NCBI RefSeq assembly: GCF_018406645.1
Contig: NZ_AP024546.1
Coordinates: 2,542,001 to 2,606,000 of the forward strand
DNA: 64,000 bases
DNA from: Lysobacter helvus
GTDB lineage: Bacteria; Pseudomonadota; Gammaproteobacteria; Xanthomonadales; Xanthomonadaceae
Direction of reading: 5' to 3'
In this document: in pieces, positions 17,134 through 25,406 of the stretch
How the letters are laid out: each line of letters opens with the position of its first letter
Numbering within the stretch: the first letter of the stretch is position 1
Translations under genes and position numbers: made by a program
The notes under the pieces: model-generated
The model's input: the letters and a program-made list of their open reading frames with translations, nothing else
Database searches by the model: none
Told to the model about the DNA's origin: nothing

Positions 17134-17858
17134 CACGGCAGGGTCTCCTCGAAGTGGACGAAGCCGCCGCTCGGGCCGTTCGCGTCGAGCAGCGCCATGC
17201 GCACGCTGGTGCGCGCACCGTCGGCGACTTCGAGATCCCCGGCACCGTTCATGTCGGTCTTCACCGACCCCGGGTGCACGGCGTTGACCTTGATCGGCGT
17301 GTCGCGCAGTTCGTGCGCGAGCTGCACGGTCCACGCGTTCACGGCGCTCTTGGACACGTTGTAGGCCGGGATCTTGATGTCGTAGATCACCGAGGCCGCA
17401 TCGTTGCTGGCCGCGATCGAGCCCAGCAGGCTCGACACGTTGACGATGCGCGCGGCCGGCGCCTGCCTGAGCAGCGGCAGGAACGCGTTGGTGGTGGCGA
17501 TGACGCCGAACACGTTGGTGTCGAACGTCTCGCGCCACGTGGTCATCGATTGCTCGGAGGGCTTGCGGTCCCAGTCGTCGCGCAGGACGCCGGCGTTGTT
17601 GACCAGGATGTCGAGGTGGCCGTGCTTGCGCGCGACCTCTCTCGCGGCCGTGGCGATGCTGTCGTCGTTGGCGACGTCCAGCGTGATCGCTTCGACCGAC
17701 AGGCCTTCGGCCTGCAGTTTCAGCGCGGCCTCGACGGCCTTGTCGTGGTTGCGGCCGGCGAGCAGCACGTGCACGCCCTGGTTGGCGAGCTGGCGGACGG
17801 TCTCGAAGCCGATGCCGCGGGTGGCGCCGGTGACCAGCGCGATCTTGTTGGTGTTCAT
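17130..17858 (-). CDS. Short-chain dehydrogenase/reductase
   Basis: A 242-residue classical SDR: cofactor motif TGATRGIG, LVNNAGVL, catalytic Ser in IVNVSSLLGS and catalytic YNVSK. It probably reduces a carbonyl compound with NADPH, but the substrate is unknown. ATG 17858 gives the standard N-terminus MNTNKIALVTGA. It lies 28 bp downstream of the pump gene and overlaps the outer-membrane channel gene by 4 bp, so it is firmly inside the efflux operon. That position suggests it modifies a compound that the pump handles or that induces it. Confidence 0.92.
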   Translation of the reverse strand: MNTNKIALVTGATRGIGFETVRQLANQGVHVLLAGRNHDKAVEAALKLQAEGLSVEAITLDVANDDSIATAAREVARKHGHLDILVNNAGVLRDDWDRKPSEQSMTTWRETFDTNVFGVIATTNAFLPLLRQAPAARIVNVSSLLGSIAASNDAASVIYDIKIPAYNVSKSAVNAWTVQLAHELRDTPIKVNAVHPGSVKTDMNGAGDLEVADGARTSVRMALLDANGPSGGFVHFEETLPW

Positions 17859-17886
17859 TGGATGCAAATCCTCATGGGGGAGGGAA

Positions 17887-20800
17887 TCAGGCGTGGGCCG
17901 ACGCAGTGGCCGGCAGGGCGTCGCGCGCAACGAGCTTGCGCAGCGCGACGTAGAACACGGGGGTGAGGAACAGGCCGAACAGCGTCACGCCCAGCATGCC
18001 GGCGAACACCGTGATGCCCGTGACCGAGCGGACTTCTGCGCCCGCGCCATGCGAGAGCACCAACGGCACGGTGCCGGCGATGAAGGCGATCGAGGTCATG
18101 ACGATCGGGCGCAGGCGCAGGCGGCAGGCTTCGAGCGCGGCTTCGATGATGCCCTTGCCCTGCAGTTCGAGTTCGCGGGCGAATTCGACGATCAGGATCG
18201 CGTTCTTGCACGCCAGGCCCATCAGCACCACCAGGCCCACCTGCACGAACGTGTTGTTGTCGCCACCGGTCAGCTTGACGCCGAGCAGCGCGGACAGCAT
18301 GCACATCGGCACGATCAGGATCACCGCCAGCGGCAGCGTCCAGCTTTCGTACAACGCGGCCAGCACGAGGAACGCGAGCAGGATGGCGAGCGGGAACACG
18401 ATGAACGCGGCGTTGCCCTGCGTGGCTTCCTGGTAGCTCAGGTCGCTCCAGTCGAAGCCCATGCCGTTGGGCAGCACTTGCGTCGCGATCTCCGACACCT
18501 TCGCCATCGCTTCGCCGGACGACATCACGCGCGGATCGGCTTCGCCCAGCAGGTCGGCGGCGGGATAGCCGTTGAAGCGCAGGACCGGGTCGGGGCCGTA
18601 GGTCTGCTTGATCGTGACCATCGAACCGATCGGCACCATCTCGCCGTTGACGTTGCGCGTGCGCAGGTTGGCGATGTCTTCCACGTGGTCGCGGAACGGG
18701 CCATCGGCCTGCGCGATCACCTGCCACGTGCGCCCGAACATGTTGAAGTCGTTGACGTAGGCCGAGCCGAGGTAGGTCTGCAGCGTGTCGAACAGTTCCG
18801 TCAGCGGAACGCCCTGCGCCTTCGCCTTGACGCGGTCCACTTCGGCGTCGAGCTGCGGCACGTTGGCCTGGTAGCTGCTGATCGGGAAGCCCATGCCCGG
18901 CGTCTGCGCGGCCATGCCCTGGAAGCCCTGCACGGCGTTCTGCAGCGCGCCGTAGCCCAGGTTGCCGCGGTCTTCGACGAACAGCGAGTAGCCCGACCCG
19001 TTGCCGAGGCCGAGGATCGGCGGCGGCATCAGCGAGAACGCGAAGCCTTCCTGGATGCCGGCGATCTTCGCGTTGAGCTGGTCGTTGATTTCCTTCGCGG
19101 ACTGGTGGCGCTCGCTGAAGGGCTTGAGCGGGAAGAACACGACGCCGCTGTTCGGGGTGTTGGTGAACTGCAGCGGGTTGAGGCCCGGGAAGGCGACTTC
19201 GTGCGCCACGCCGTCGATGCCCTTCGCCGCGGCGGCGATCTTCTTCAGCGCCGCGTCCGTGCGTTCGATCGACGCGCCTTCCGGCAGCTTCACGCCCGCG
19301 ATCAGGTACAGCTTGTCCTGGATCGGGATGAAGCCGCGCGGCACCCACGAGAACACCAGGCCCGTGGCGAGCAACAGCACGCCGTACACCGCGAACACGC
19401 GGCCACGATGCGCGAGCAACCCGCCGATGCGGCCCTGGTACTGCGCCGAGCTGCGCTTGAAGAAGCGGTTGAACGGACGGAACGCCCAGCCGAACGTGCG
19501 GTCGATCCCGCGCGACAACGCATCCTTCGGCGCGTCGTGCGAGTGCAGCAGCTTGGCGGCGAGCGCCGGCGACAGCGTGAGCGAGTTGATCGCCGAGATC
19601 ACCGTCGAGATGGCGATGGTCACCGCGAACTGCTTGTAGAACTGGCCGGTCACGCCCGACAGGAACGCCATCGGCACGAACACGGCGCACAGCACCAGCG
19701 CGATCGCGATGATCGGGCCGGAGACTTCCTTCATCGCCTGGTGCGCGGCTTCGAGCGGCGTGCGGCCTTCCTCGATGTTGCGCTCCACGTTTTCGACCAC
19801 CACGATCGCGTCGTCCACGACGATGCCGATCGCGAGCACCAGCCCGAACAGGGTCAGCGTGTTGATCGAGAAGCCGAGCAGGTACAGCGCGCCGAACGTG
19901 CCGACGATGGACACCGGCACGGCGATCAACGGAATGATCGAGGCGCGCCAGGTCTGCAGGAACAGGATCACCACCAGCACGACGAGCGCGATGGCTTCGA
20001 GCAGCGTGGTGACGACGGCCTTGATCGAATCGCGGACGAAGATGGTGGTGTCGTAGACGGTGCGGTATTCCACGCCGGGCGGGAACCGCGTCTTGAGCTG
20101 TTCCATCTTGGCCACGACGCCGTCGCGGATCGCGAGCGCATTGGCGCCCGGCGCCTGGAACACGCCGACCGCGGCCGCGTCCATGCCGTCCAGGCGCGCG
20201 CGCAGCGTGTAGTCGCCGGCGGCGAGTTCCACGCGCGCGACGTCCGACAGGCGCACGACTTGCCCGTCATCGCCGGCCTTCAGCACGACGTTCTTGAACT
20301 CGTCGACGGAACGCAGGCGACCCTGCGCATTGATCAGCGTGAGGAAGTCGCTGCCGTTCTTCATCGGCTCGGCGCCGAGCTGGCCGGCGGAGACCTGGAT
20401 GTTCTGCTCGCGGATCGCGCGCGTGACGTCGCCGGCGGTCATGCCGCGGGCGGCGACCTTGTCCGGATCCAGCCAGATGCGCATCGCGTAATCGCCGCCG
20501 CCGAAGGTCTGCGCGTCGCCCACGCCGGGCAGGCGCGCGAGTTCGTCGCGGACGTGCAGGCGCATGTAGTTGCGCAGGTACAGCGTGTCGTACTTGCCAT
20601 CGGGCGAGACCAGGTGCACGACCATCAGGAACACGGGCGACTGCTTCTGCGTGGTGACGCCCTGGCGGCGCACGTCTTCCGGCAGGCGCGCGAGTGCCTG
20701 CGCGACGCGGTTCTGCACGCGCACCGCCGCGTCGTCGGCGTTGGTGCCCGGCTTGAACGTGACGGTCATCTGCAGCACGCCGTCGGAACCGGCCACCGAC

Positions 20801-21042
20801 TTGAGGTACATCATGTCCTCGACGCCGTTGATGGTTTCCTCGAGCGGCGTCGCGACGGTCTCGGCGATCACCTTCGGGTTGGCGCCCGGATACACGGTGC
20901 GCACGACGACCGACGGCGGCACCACTTCGGGGTATTCGCTGATCGGCAGCAGCGGGATCGCGATCAGGCCGGCGGCGAAGATCACGATCGACAGCACCGC
21001 GGCGAAGATCGGGCGATCGATGAAGAATTTGGAGAAGTCCAT
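17887..21042 (-). CDS. RND efflux transporter, HAE1 (AcrB/MexB) family
   Basis: A 1051-residue inner-membrane proton antiporter that exports hydrophobic compounds. It starts MDFSKFFIDRPIFAAVLS, as in the family, with 12 membrane helices and two large periplasmic loops. GIVVDDAIVVVENVER in TM4 carries the proton-relay Asp pair, and the second half has the matching Lys region near ACKNAILIVEFA. The length is normal for AcrB-type pumps. It lies between the adaptor gene and an SDR gene. The upstream 160 bp hold a large inverted heptamer repeat that could affect its expression relative to the adaptor. Confidence 0.95.
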   Translation of the reverse strand: MDFSKFFIDRPIFAAVLSIVIFAAGLIAIPLLPISEYPEVVPPSVVVRTVYPGANPKVIAETVATPLEETINGVEDMMYLKSVAGSDGVLQMTVTFKPGTNADDAAVRVQNRVAQALARLPEDVRRQGVTTQKQSPVFLMVVHLVSPDGKYDTLYLRNYMRLHVRDELARLPGVGDAQTFGGGDYAMRIWLDPDKVAARGMTAGDVTRAIREQNIQVSAGQLGAEPMKNGSDFLTLINAQGRLRSVDEFKNVVLKAGDDGQVVRLSDVARVELAAGDYTLRARLDGMDAAAVGVFQAPGANALAIRDGVVAKMEQLKTRFPPGVEYRTVYDTTIFVRDSIKAVVTTLLEAIALVVLVVILFLQTWRASIIPLIAVPVSIVGTFGALYLLGFSINTLTLFGLVLAIGIVVDDAIVVVENVERNIEEGRTPLEAAHQAMKEVSGPIIAIALVLCAVFVPMAFLSGVTGQFYKQFAVTIAISTVISAINSLTLSPALAAKLLHSHDAPKDALSRGIDRTFGWAFRPFNRFFKRSSAQYQGRIGGLLAHRGRVFAVYGVLLLATGLVFSWVPRGFIPIQDKLYLIAGVKLPEGASIERTDAALKKIAAAAKGIDGVAHEVAFPGLNPLQFTNTPNSGVVFFPLKPFSERHQSAKEINDQLNAKIAGIQEGFAFSLMPPPILGLGNGSGYSLFVEDRGNLGYGALQNAVQGFQGMAAQTPGMGFPISSYQANVPQLDAEVDRVKAKAQGVPLTELFDTLQTYLGSAYVNDFNMFGRTWQVIAQADGPFRDHVEDIANLRTRNVNGEMVPIGSMVTIKQTYGPDPVLRFNGYPAADLLGEADPRVMSSGEAMAKVSEIATQVLPNGMGFDWSDLSYQEATQGNAAFIVFPLAILLAFLVLAALYESWTLPLAVILIVPMCMLSALLGVKLTGGDNNTFVQVGLVVLMGLACKNAILIVEFARELELQGKGIIEAALEACRLRLRPIVMTSIAFIAGTVPLVLSHGAGAEVRSVTGITVFAGMLGVTLFGLFLTPVFYVALRKLVARDALPATASAHA

Positions 21043-21101
21043 GGGGGCTCCGGAGAGGCTGACGCGGCGGACGCGGCGTCGTTGCTGTAATTCGGAAAAG
21101 C

Positions 21102-21199
21102 GGGGACTAGGGGCCGGGGACTGGGGACCAGGGAAAGCAAGGCCCGGGGCAGAGCGTTCTGCTCTTCCCTGGTCCCAAGTCCCTGGTCCCTGGTCCCGT
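21102..21199. repeat. Inverted heptamer-repeat array between adaptor and pump genes
   Basis: GGGACYN-type heptamers run one way at 21102-21134 and the complementary way at 21166-21199, separated by 31 bases that contain their own small hairpin (AGAGC/GCTCT). The whole could fold into a stem of about 30 bp in RNA or DNA. Related heptamers occur at 28537-28568 and 59055-59093. Confidence 0.8.
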
Positions 21200-21204
21200 A
21201 CGTG

Positions 21205-22404
21205 CTACTTCACCGCAACCTTCTCGCCCGCCGGTCCCGCGCCCATGACGACGACCTTCGGCGCCACCGGCATGCCCGGCATGAAGACCTTCTGCACGCC
21301 GTGCACGATCACCTTGTCGTTGGCGGCAAGGCCGGTCTGCACGACACGCAGGCCATCGATCATCCCGCCGGTCACGATGTCCTTGCGCGCGGCGGTGTTG
21401 TGCGCGCCGAGCACGTAGACGTACTTGCGGTCCTGGTCGGTGAGCACGGCCTTGTCGTCGATCAGCATCGCGTGGAAGGTGCCGCTGCCCGGGAGTTGCA
21501 CGCGGGCGTACAGGCCCGGGGTGAACACGCGGTCGGGGTTGGGCACCACGGCGCGCGCGCGGATCGTGCCGGTCTTCGCATCGACCTGGTTGTCGACGAA
21601 GTCCACGGCGCCGTCGTGCGGATAACCGGTTTCGTCGGCGAGGCCGACGTGCACCGGGTTGCGCACGCCGTTGCGTTCGCCCTTGCGGGCCAGCGCGCCG
21701 TAACGCAGGTAGGCCTGCTCGTCGCTTTCGAAGTAGACGTACATCGGGTCCTGCGAAACCAGCGTGGTCAGCAGCGTGGCGTCGGCCTGGGCGAGGTTGC
21801 CTTCGGTGACCATCGCGCGGCCGGCGCGGCCGTCGATCGGCGCGCGCACCTGCGTGAACTGCAGGTCCAGGCGCGCGGCGGCGACCGCGGCTTCGGCGGC
21901 GCGCACGCCGGCGTTGCCCTGCGACGACGCCGCCTTGCGGATCTCGAACTCTTCGCGCGAGATCGCCTTGGCTTCGATCAGCGTCTGCGCGCGCTTGTCC
22001 TGCATGCGGGCGAGGGTCTGTTCGGCGCGGGCGCGTTCGAGGTTGGCGGTGGCCTGGTCGAGCGCGGCCTGGTACGGGCGCGGGTCGATCACGAACAGCA
22101 GGTCGCCCTTGCGGACGTCCTGGCCTTCGCGATACGCCACGCGCTGGACGTAACCGGAGACGCGCGGGCGCAGGTCGACGCTTTCGACGGCGGCGACGCG
22201 GCCGGTGAATTCATCCCACTGCTGCACGTCCTTCGACAGCACGGTGGCGACGCTCACTTCCGGCGGCGGCGGCGCGCCCTGCGGCGCGGCTTCGCTGTTG
22301 CACGCGGCGATCGCGGCGGGCAGCAGCGCGGACAACAGCAGCGCTGCGAGCGGAACGTTGCGCCCGCGTGCGGGCGCCTGGTCAACGGCGGGTCGGACGG
22401 TCAT
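21205..22404 (-). CDS. RND efflux periplasmic adaptor (membrane-fusion) lipoprotein
   Basis: A 399-residue adaptor linking the RND transporter to the outer-membrane channel. A lipobox-like AAIAAC places the lipidated Cys at residue 35, after a basic N-terminus and hydrophobic stretch. The lipoyl half-motifs, alpha-hairpin (DQATANLERARAEQTLARM) and beta-barrel domain with RPYQAALDQ are typical of the AcrA/MexA family. A clear AAGGAAG site precedes ATG 22404. Its start lies 23 bp inside the 3' end of the upstream SDR gene, indicating coupled expression. Confidence 0.93.
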   Translation of the reverse strand: MTVRPAVDQAPARGRNVPLAALLLSALLPAAIAACNSEAAPQGAPPPPEVSVATVLSKDVQQWDEFTGRVAAVESVDLRPRVSGYVQRVAYREGQDVRKGDLLFVIDPRPYQAALDQATANLERARAEQTLARMQDKRAQTLIEAKAISREEFEIRKAASSQGNAGVRAAEAAVAAARLDLQFTQVRAPIDGRAGRAMVTEGNLAQADATLLTTLVSQDPMYVYFESDEQAYLRYGALARKGERNGVRNPVHVGLADETGYPHDGAVDFVDNQVDAKTGTIRARAVVPNPDRVFTPGLYARVQLPGSGTFHAMLIDDKAVLTDQDRKYVYVLGAHNTAARKDIVTGGMIDGLRVVQTGLAANDKVIVHGVQKVFMPGMPVAPKVVVMGAGPAGEKVAVK

Positions 22405-23233
22405 GGGTGTCTTCCTTGGAGGGGGAGGGAGCGGAGGGCGTTGCGATCGATCCGAGCAATGTGCGCGCGTCCTGCAGACAGCGTGATGTCAGCAGGGCCG
22501 CATCGATATCCGCGGCTTGCGGTGGGTCGTCGTCCGGGCAGGGCCCGGTACAGGTGATGACGGCTTGCGTCGGTGCGCGATCGCGACGATCGATGAGTTC
22601 GAGCACGCGGCGGCCGATGCCGTTCGCGCTCGGCCACTGCGAACAGGCGTGCGCGGCATTCGCATCCGTGCGCACCGGCCATTGCAGCGACAGCAGCTGC
22701 AGGCGCACGCCGAGGGCGCGGGCTTCGTCGTGCAGCACGCGCGCGAGCATGTGCAGTGCGGCGGCGCCGACGGAGCGATGGCCGTAACCGGCCCACGGAC
22801 GTTCGCCGCCCGGGCCGTCGATGAGGATGTAACCGCCGGTGCGGCCGCCCTTCGCGAGCAGCGGCAGGAGATGGCGCGCGGCGGCGAGGTGGGCGATCAC
22901 GCCCTTGTCGATCGCTTCGCGCAATGCGTCGGACGATGCATCGAGCAAGCGGCCGCGCTCGCGTTCGGTGCACAGCGCGGCGACCACGCCGTCGATCGGA
23001 CGGTCGAGCTTGCGGAGCTTGGCGGCCAGCGCCGCGGCGCGACGTTCGCCGTCGAGCGTGGCCACCAGGGGAAGAAAGTCGGCGTGCGCATGCGTTCCCT
23101 GCATCTCGCGCAACCCATCGCGGTCGGAGGACACCGCGATGACGGGCCGACCGGCATCGAGCGCGGCGCGGACCACGCCCCGCCCGATGGCACCGGTCGC
23201 GCCGAGGACCAACAAAGCGGCCCGGGCGGTCAT
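22382..23233 (-). CDS. SDR-fold NAD(P)-binding protein with atypical active site
   Basis: A 283-residue protein with the Rossmann motif LGATGAIG at the N-terminus and an overall SDR-like layout. The usual catalytic triad is not evident: the position of Tyr-xxx-Lys reads YGHRS, with Ser in place of Lys, and the beta-5 Ser is replaced in ILIDGPGG. The NNAG segment reads VVAALC. The C-terminus overlaps the adaptor gene by 23 bp and the start overlaps the small membrane gene by 4 bp. It may bind a dinucleotide without classical dehydrogenase activity, as in NmrA-type sensors; this is inference. Confidence 0.75.
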   Translation of the reverse strand: MTARAALLVLGATGAIGRGVVRAALDAGRPVIAVSSDRDGLREMQGTHAHADFLPLVATLDGERRAAALAAKLRKLDRPIDGVVAALCTERERGRLLDASSDALREAIDKGVIAHLAAARHLLPLLAKGGRTGGYILIDGPGGERPWAGYGHRSVGAAALHMLARVLHDEARALGVRLQLLSLQWPVRTDANAAHACSQWPSANGIGRRVLELIDRRDRAPTQAVITCTGPCPDDDPPQAADIDAALLTSRCLQDARTLLGSIATPSAPSPSKEDTHDRPTRR

Positions 23234-23499
23234 TGTCCCGCTCCCGGGATGTTTTCTCCCGAATATGGGATGAGGCTCCGGGCGAGGTCGTGGCGCTGGA
23301 GCGCGCCGGCCACCGCGAGGACGAGCACCAGCAGCGGCATGCCGACCAGGAACGCGAGCACCCAGGCCATCAGCCAGGCCTGGCCGTTGCCACCGGACAT
23401 GGCTTCGCTGATCGCGGCAAAACCCAGCCAGCCCAGCACCGCCAGCGCGGCGATGAGGAGCGGGAGGACGAAGAGGCGGGTACGCTGCACGACGGACAT
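23230..23499 (-). CDS. Small two-helix membrane protein
   Basis: An 89-residue protein with two hydrophobic helices (LFVLPLLIAALAVLGWLGF and AWVLAFLVGMPLLVLVLAVAG) and a short hydrophilic tail. I start at ATG 23499; ATG 23529 is possible but adds a His/Pro-rich stretch. It is the first gene of the efflux operon and its stop overlaps the SDR start (ATGA). No family is recognised. Confidence 0.6.
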   Translation of the reverse strand: MSVVQRTRLFVLPLLIAALAVLGWLGFAAISEAMSGGNGQAWLMAWVLAFLVGMPLLVLVLAVAGALQRHDLARSLIPYSGENIPGAGQ

Positions 23500-23551
23500 G
23501 GCACGGTGGGTCGGGTGGGGATGGCGCACACCTTAGGCTTGCAGGTGGCAC

Positions 23552-23579
23552 TTGATTAGCCGGCAAATCGGGGAATAAT
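23552..23579 (+). promoter_or_regulatory. LysR promoter with overlapping operator palindrome
   Basis: GATTAGCCGGCAAATC at 23554-23569 is a 16-bp palindrome with one mismatched pair and fits the T-N11-A rule for LysR-type operators. It overlaps a TTGATT-like -35 box (23552-23557) with a possible AATAAT -10 box 16 bases on (23574-23579), facing the LysR gene. It lies between the divergent efflux operon and regulator, where autoregulatory sites of this class are usual. Confidence 0.5.
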
Positions 23580-23649
23580 TGTCCCGGCCCCGGTCCAATC
23601 GTCCCTGCGACGATTCCCTCCCCGCCGGGGGCCCAATCAGGAGCAGTGC

Positions 23650-24705
23650 ATGGCTCGCGATCTCAACGACACCCTGATCTTCGTCAAGGTGGTCGAACAC
23701 GGCAGTTTCATTTCCGCGGCGCGCGCGCTGCGCCTTCCCAAGACCACGGTGAGCCGCAAGGTGCAGGACCTCGAAGTCCGCCTCGGCGCACAACTGTTGC
23801 ATCGCACGACGCGCAAGCTCGGGCTCACCGAGGCGGGCAACATCTATTACGAACATTGCCAGCGCATCGCGCGCGAGCTCGACGAAGCCGAGAGCGCGGT
23901 GGGCCAGTTGCAGGGCGGCCCGCGTGGTTGGTTGCGCATCACCGCGCCGTATTCGATGGGCATCGAATGGATCGCGCCGCTGCTCGGCGAATTCCATGCG
24001 CGCCATCCGGAAGTGCGCGTGGAGATGGTGCTCAACAACGAGCCGCTCGACTTGATCGACAAGGAAATCGATGTCGCGCTGCGCGTAGGCAACCTGCCGG
24101 ATTCCAACCTGGCTGCGCGCCGCCTCGCGGTGCTGCGCACGCAGGTGTACGCCAGCCAGCGCTATCTCGAGGAGCACGGCGAGCCGCTGCATCCGGACGA
24201 CCTGCAACACCATTCGACGCTGGCGATGCAGAAGCAGCGGCGCAACGGGTTCGGGTTCGCCTGGCCCTTGCACGATGGCACGCAGTCCACCGATTACCGC
24301 ATCGATCCGGTGTTCGTGGCCAACGATCCGGCGGGGTTGCGCGGTGCGTTGCTCGGCGGCGAGGGGTTGATGCTCGCCAACGACATCATGATGAAGCCGT
24401 ACACGGCCAACGGGTACGTGCGGCGCGTGCTGCCGGCGTGGAACGGGCCGGAGTACGAGTTGAACGCGGTGTTCCCGCGCGGGCGCGTGCAGTCGCCGAA
24501 GGTGCGGGCGTTCGTGGATTTCCTGGTCGAGCGCTTGAACTTCGATGTGGACTTCATGCAGCAGGCGGTGTGCCCGGGCAAGAGCTGCAGCGAGGTGGGC
24601 AAGGTGCCGGCGATGGACAATGCTTATCGGTTGGCGTTGCGGAAGGTGGCGGATGATGTGGCGCCGGCGCCGGTGCGGCCGGAAAAAGAAGTCGCGTCGG
24701 CCTGA
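23650..24705 (+). CDS. LysR family transcriptional regulator of the divergent efflux operon
   Basis: A 351-residue LTTR. The winged helix-turn-helix lies at residues 6-65 (FVKVVEHGSFISAARALRLP then TVSRKVQDLE), and the effector-binding domain follows from about 92. A GGAG site precedes the ATG. The protein is about 45 residues longer than usual; the C-terminal extension contains a CPGKSC pair and ends in a charged tail. Its divergent position suggests it controls the RND operon and itself; the inducer is unknown. Confidence 0.92.
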   Translation: MARDLNDTLIFVKVVEHGSFISAARALRLPKTTVSRKVQDLEVRLGAQLLHRTTRKLGLTEAGNIYYEHCQRIARELDEAESAVGQLQGGPRGWLRITAPYSMGIEWIAPLLGEFHARHPEVRVEMVLNNEPLDLIDKEIDVALRVGNLPDSNLAARRLAVLRTQVYASQRYLEEHGEPLHPDDLQHHSTLAMQKQRRNGFGFAWPLHDGTQSTDYRIDPVFVANDPAGLRGALLGGEGLMLANDIMMKPYTANGYVRRVLPAWNGPEYELNAVFPRGRVQSPKVRAFVDFLVERLNFDVDFMQQAVCPGKSCSEVGKVPAMDNAYRLALRKVADDVAPAPVRPEKEVASA

Positions 24706-24709
24706 GGCT

Positions 24710-24958
24710 GTCATCCCCGCGAAGGCGGGGATCCATGGGGCGCTGCAGAAGCCCGCCTGGGGTGAAGACCGCGTCGCCCGAACCCGCGGCGGGGTAAGAA
24801 TTTCTCGCCGACGTGGCGGCGAAAATTCTCACCCCACCACGGGCTGGGGCATCACCTTGCGCGCCTTTTCGATCAAGGGGCCGACCTTTGCATGAGGTCG
24901 CTGGCGTGCGTGGTGACGCACGCACAACCCAATCACTTCTTTCGCGGCAATCAAGAGC
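24710..24958 (+). repeat. Copy C of the ~250 bp dispersed repeat
   Basis: A complete copy matching the reverse complement of 269-518. It begins with the GTCATCCCCGC/GCGGGGATCC palindrome, then TGGGGTGAAGACCGCGTCGC, the long hairpin at 24791-24835 and the GCGTGCGT/ACGCACGC hairpin near 24904-24922. It fills most of the 278-base gap between the LysR and GFA genes. No gene is supported in it. Confidence 0.88.
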
Positions 24959-24983
24959 GGGATCCCTGCAGGGTCACTTGCGC

Positions 24984-25406
24984 TCAGTCGGCGAATTGCA
25001 CGTCTGCGATCCAGCGGGCGCTGCGGCGCGACAGCCTTGCGTCCAGGGATTCGCCTTCTACGCTGCTGTCGCTGCGGTCGAAGAGGGCCGCATCGATGTT
25101 TTCGAAGGTGTTGATGTTGACGACTGCGTACGTGCGGGCGTCGATGGTGCTTGTTGCGAGCGGGACGACGCCGCAGCGTGTGCAGACGTGGAAGTCGGCG
25201 GTGTTCGTGCCGAAGGCGTAGCGCGCGATGTGCGCGGGGTCTTCGATGTGCACGCGCAGGCGGGCGTCGACGTGCGAGGTCCAGGTGGCGCCATGCTTGC
25301 GGCAGAAGGTGCAGGTGCAGGCGCGTGCGGGGATGCGCGCGGCTGCGGCGGGCCAGGTCAGGTCGAAGCGCAGGTTGCCGCAATGACAGGCGCCGTGGAG
25401 CTCCAT
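24984..25406 (-). CDS. GFA/CENP-V family zinc protein
   Basis: A 140-residue protein of the glutathione-dependent formaldehyde-activating (GFA) fold. Zinc ligands are visible as Cys7 and Cys9 (CHCG), Cys30, Cys32 and Cys35 (CTCTFC), and Cys75 and Cys78 (CTRCG). The family binds zinc and sometimes S-hydroxymethyl-glutathione, but true formaldehyde activity is not shown for most members. The start ATG overlaps the stop codon of the sugar dehydrogenase gene by one base, so the two are probably co-translated. Confidence 0.88.
   Translation of the reverse strand: MELHGACHCGNLRFDLTWPAAAARIPARACTCTFCRKHGATWTSHVDARLRVHIEDPAHIARYAFGTNTADFHVCTRCGVVPLATSTIDARTYAVVNINTFENIDAALFDRSDSSVEGESLDARLSRRSARWIADVQFAD

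Noticed and set aside
17404-21090. A 1228-codon plus-strand open frame opposite the RND pump
   Set aside because: Low-complexity His/Arg/Gln/Asp composition and no domains; it lies entirely over the pump gene and its neighbours.
21102-21199. A CRISPR array in the heptamer-rich stretch
   Set aside because: Units are 7 bases with no spacers and the two halves are inverted; no cas genes are present.
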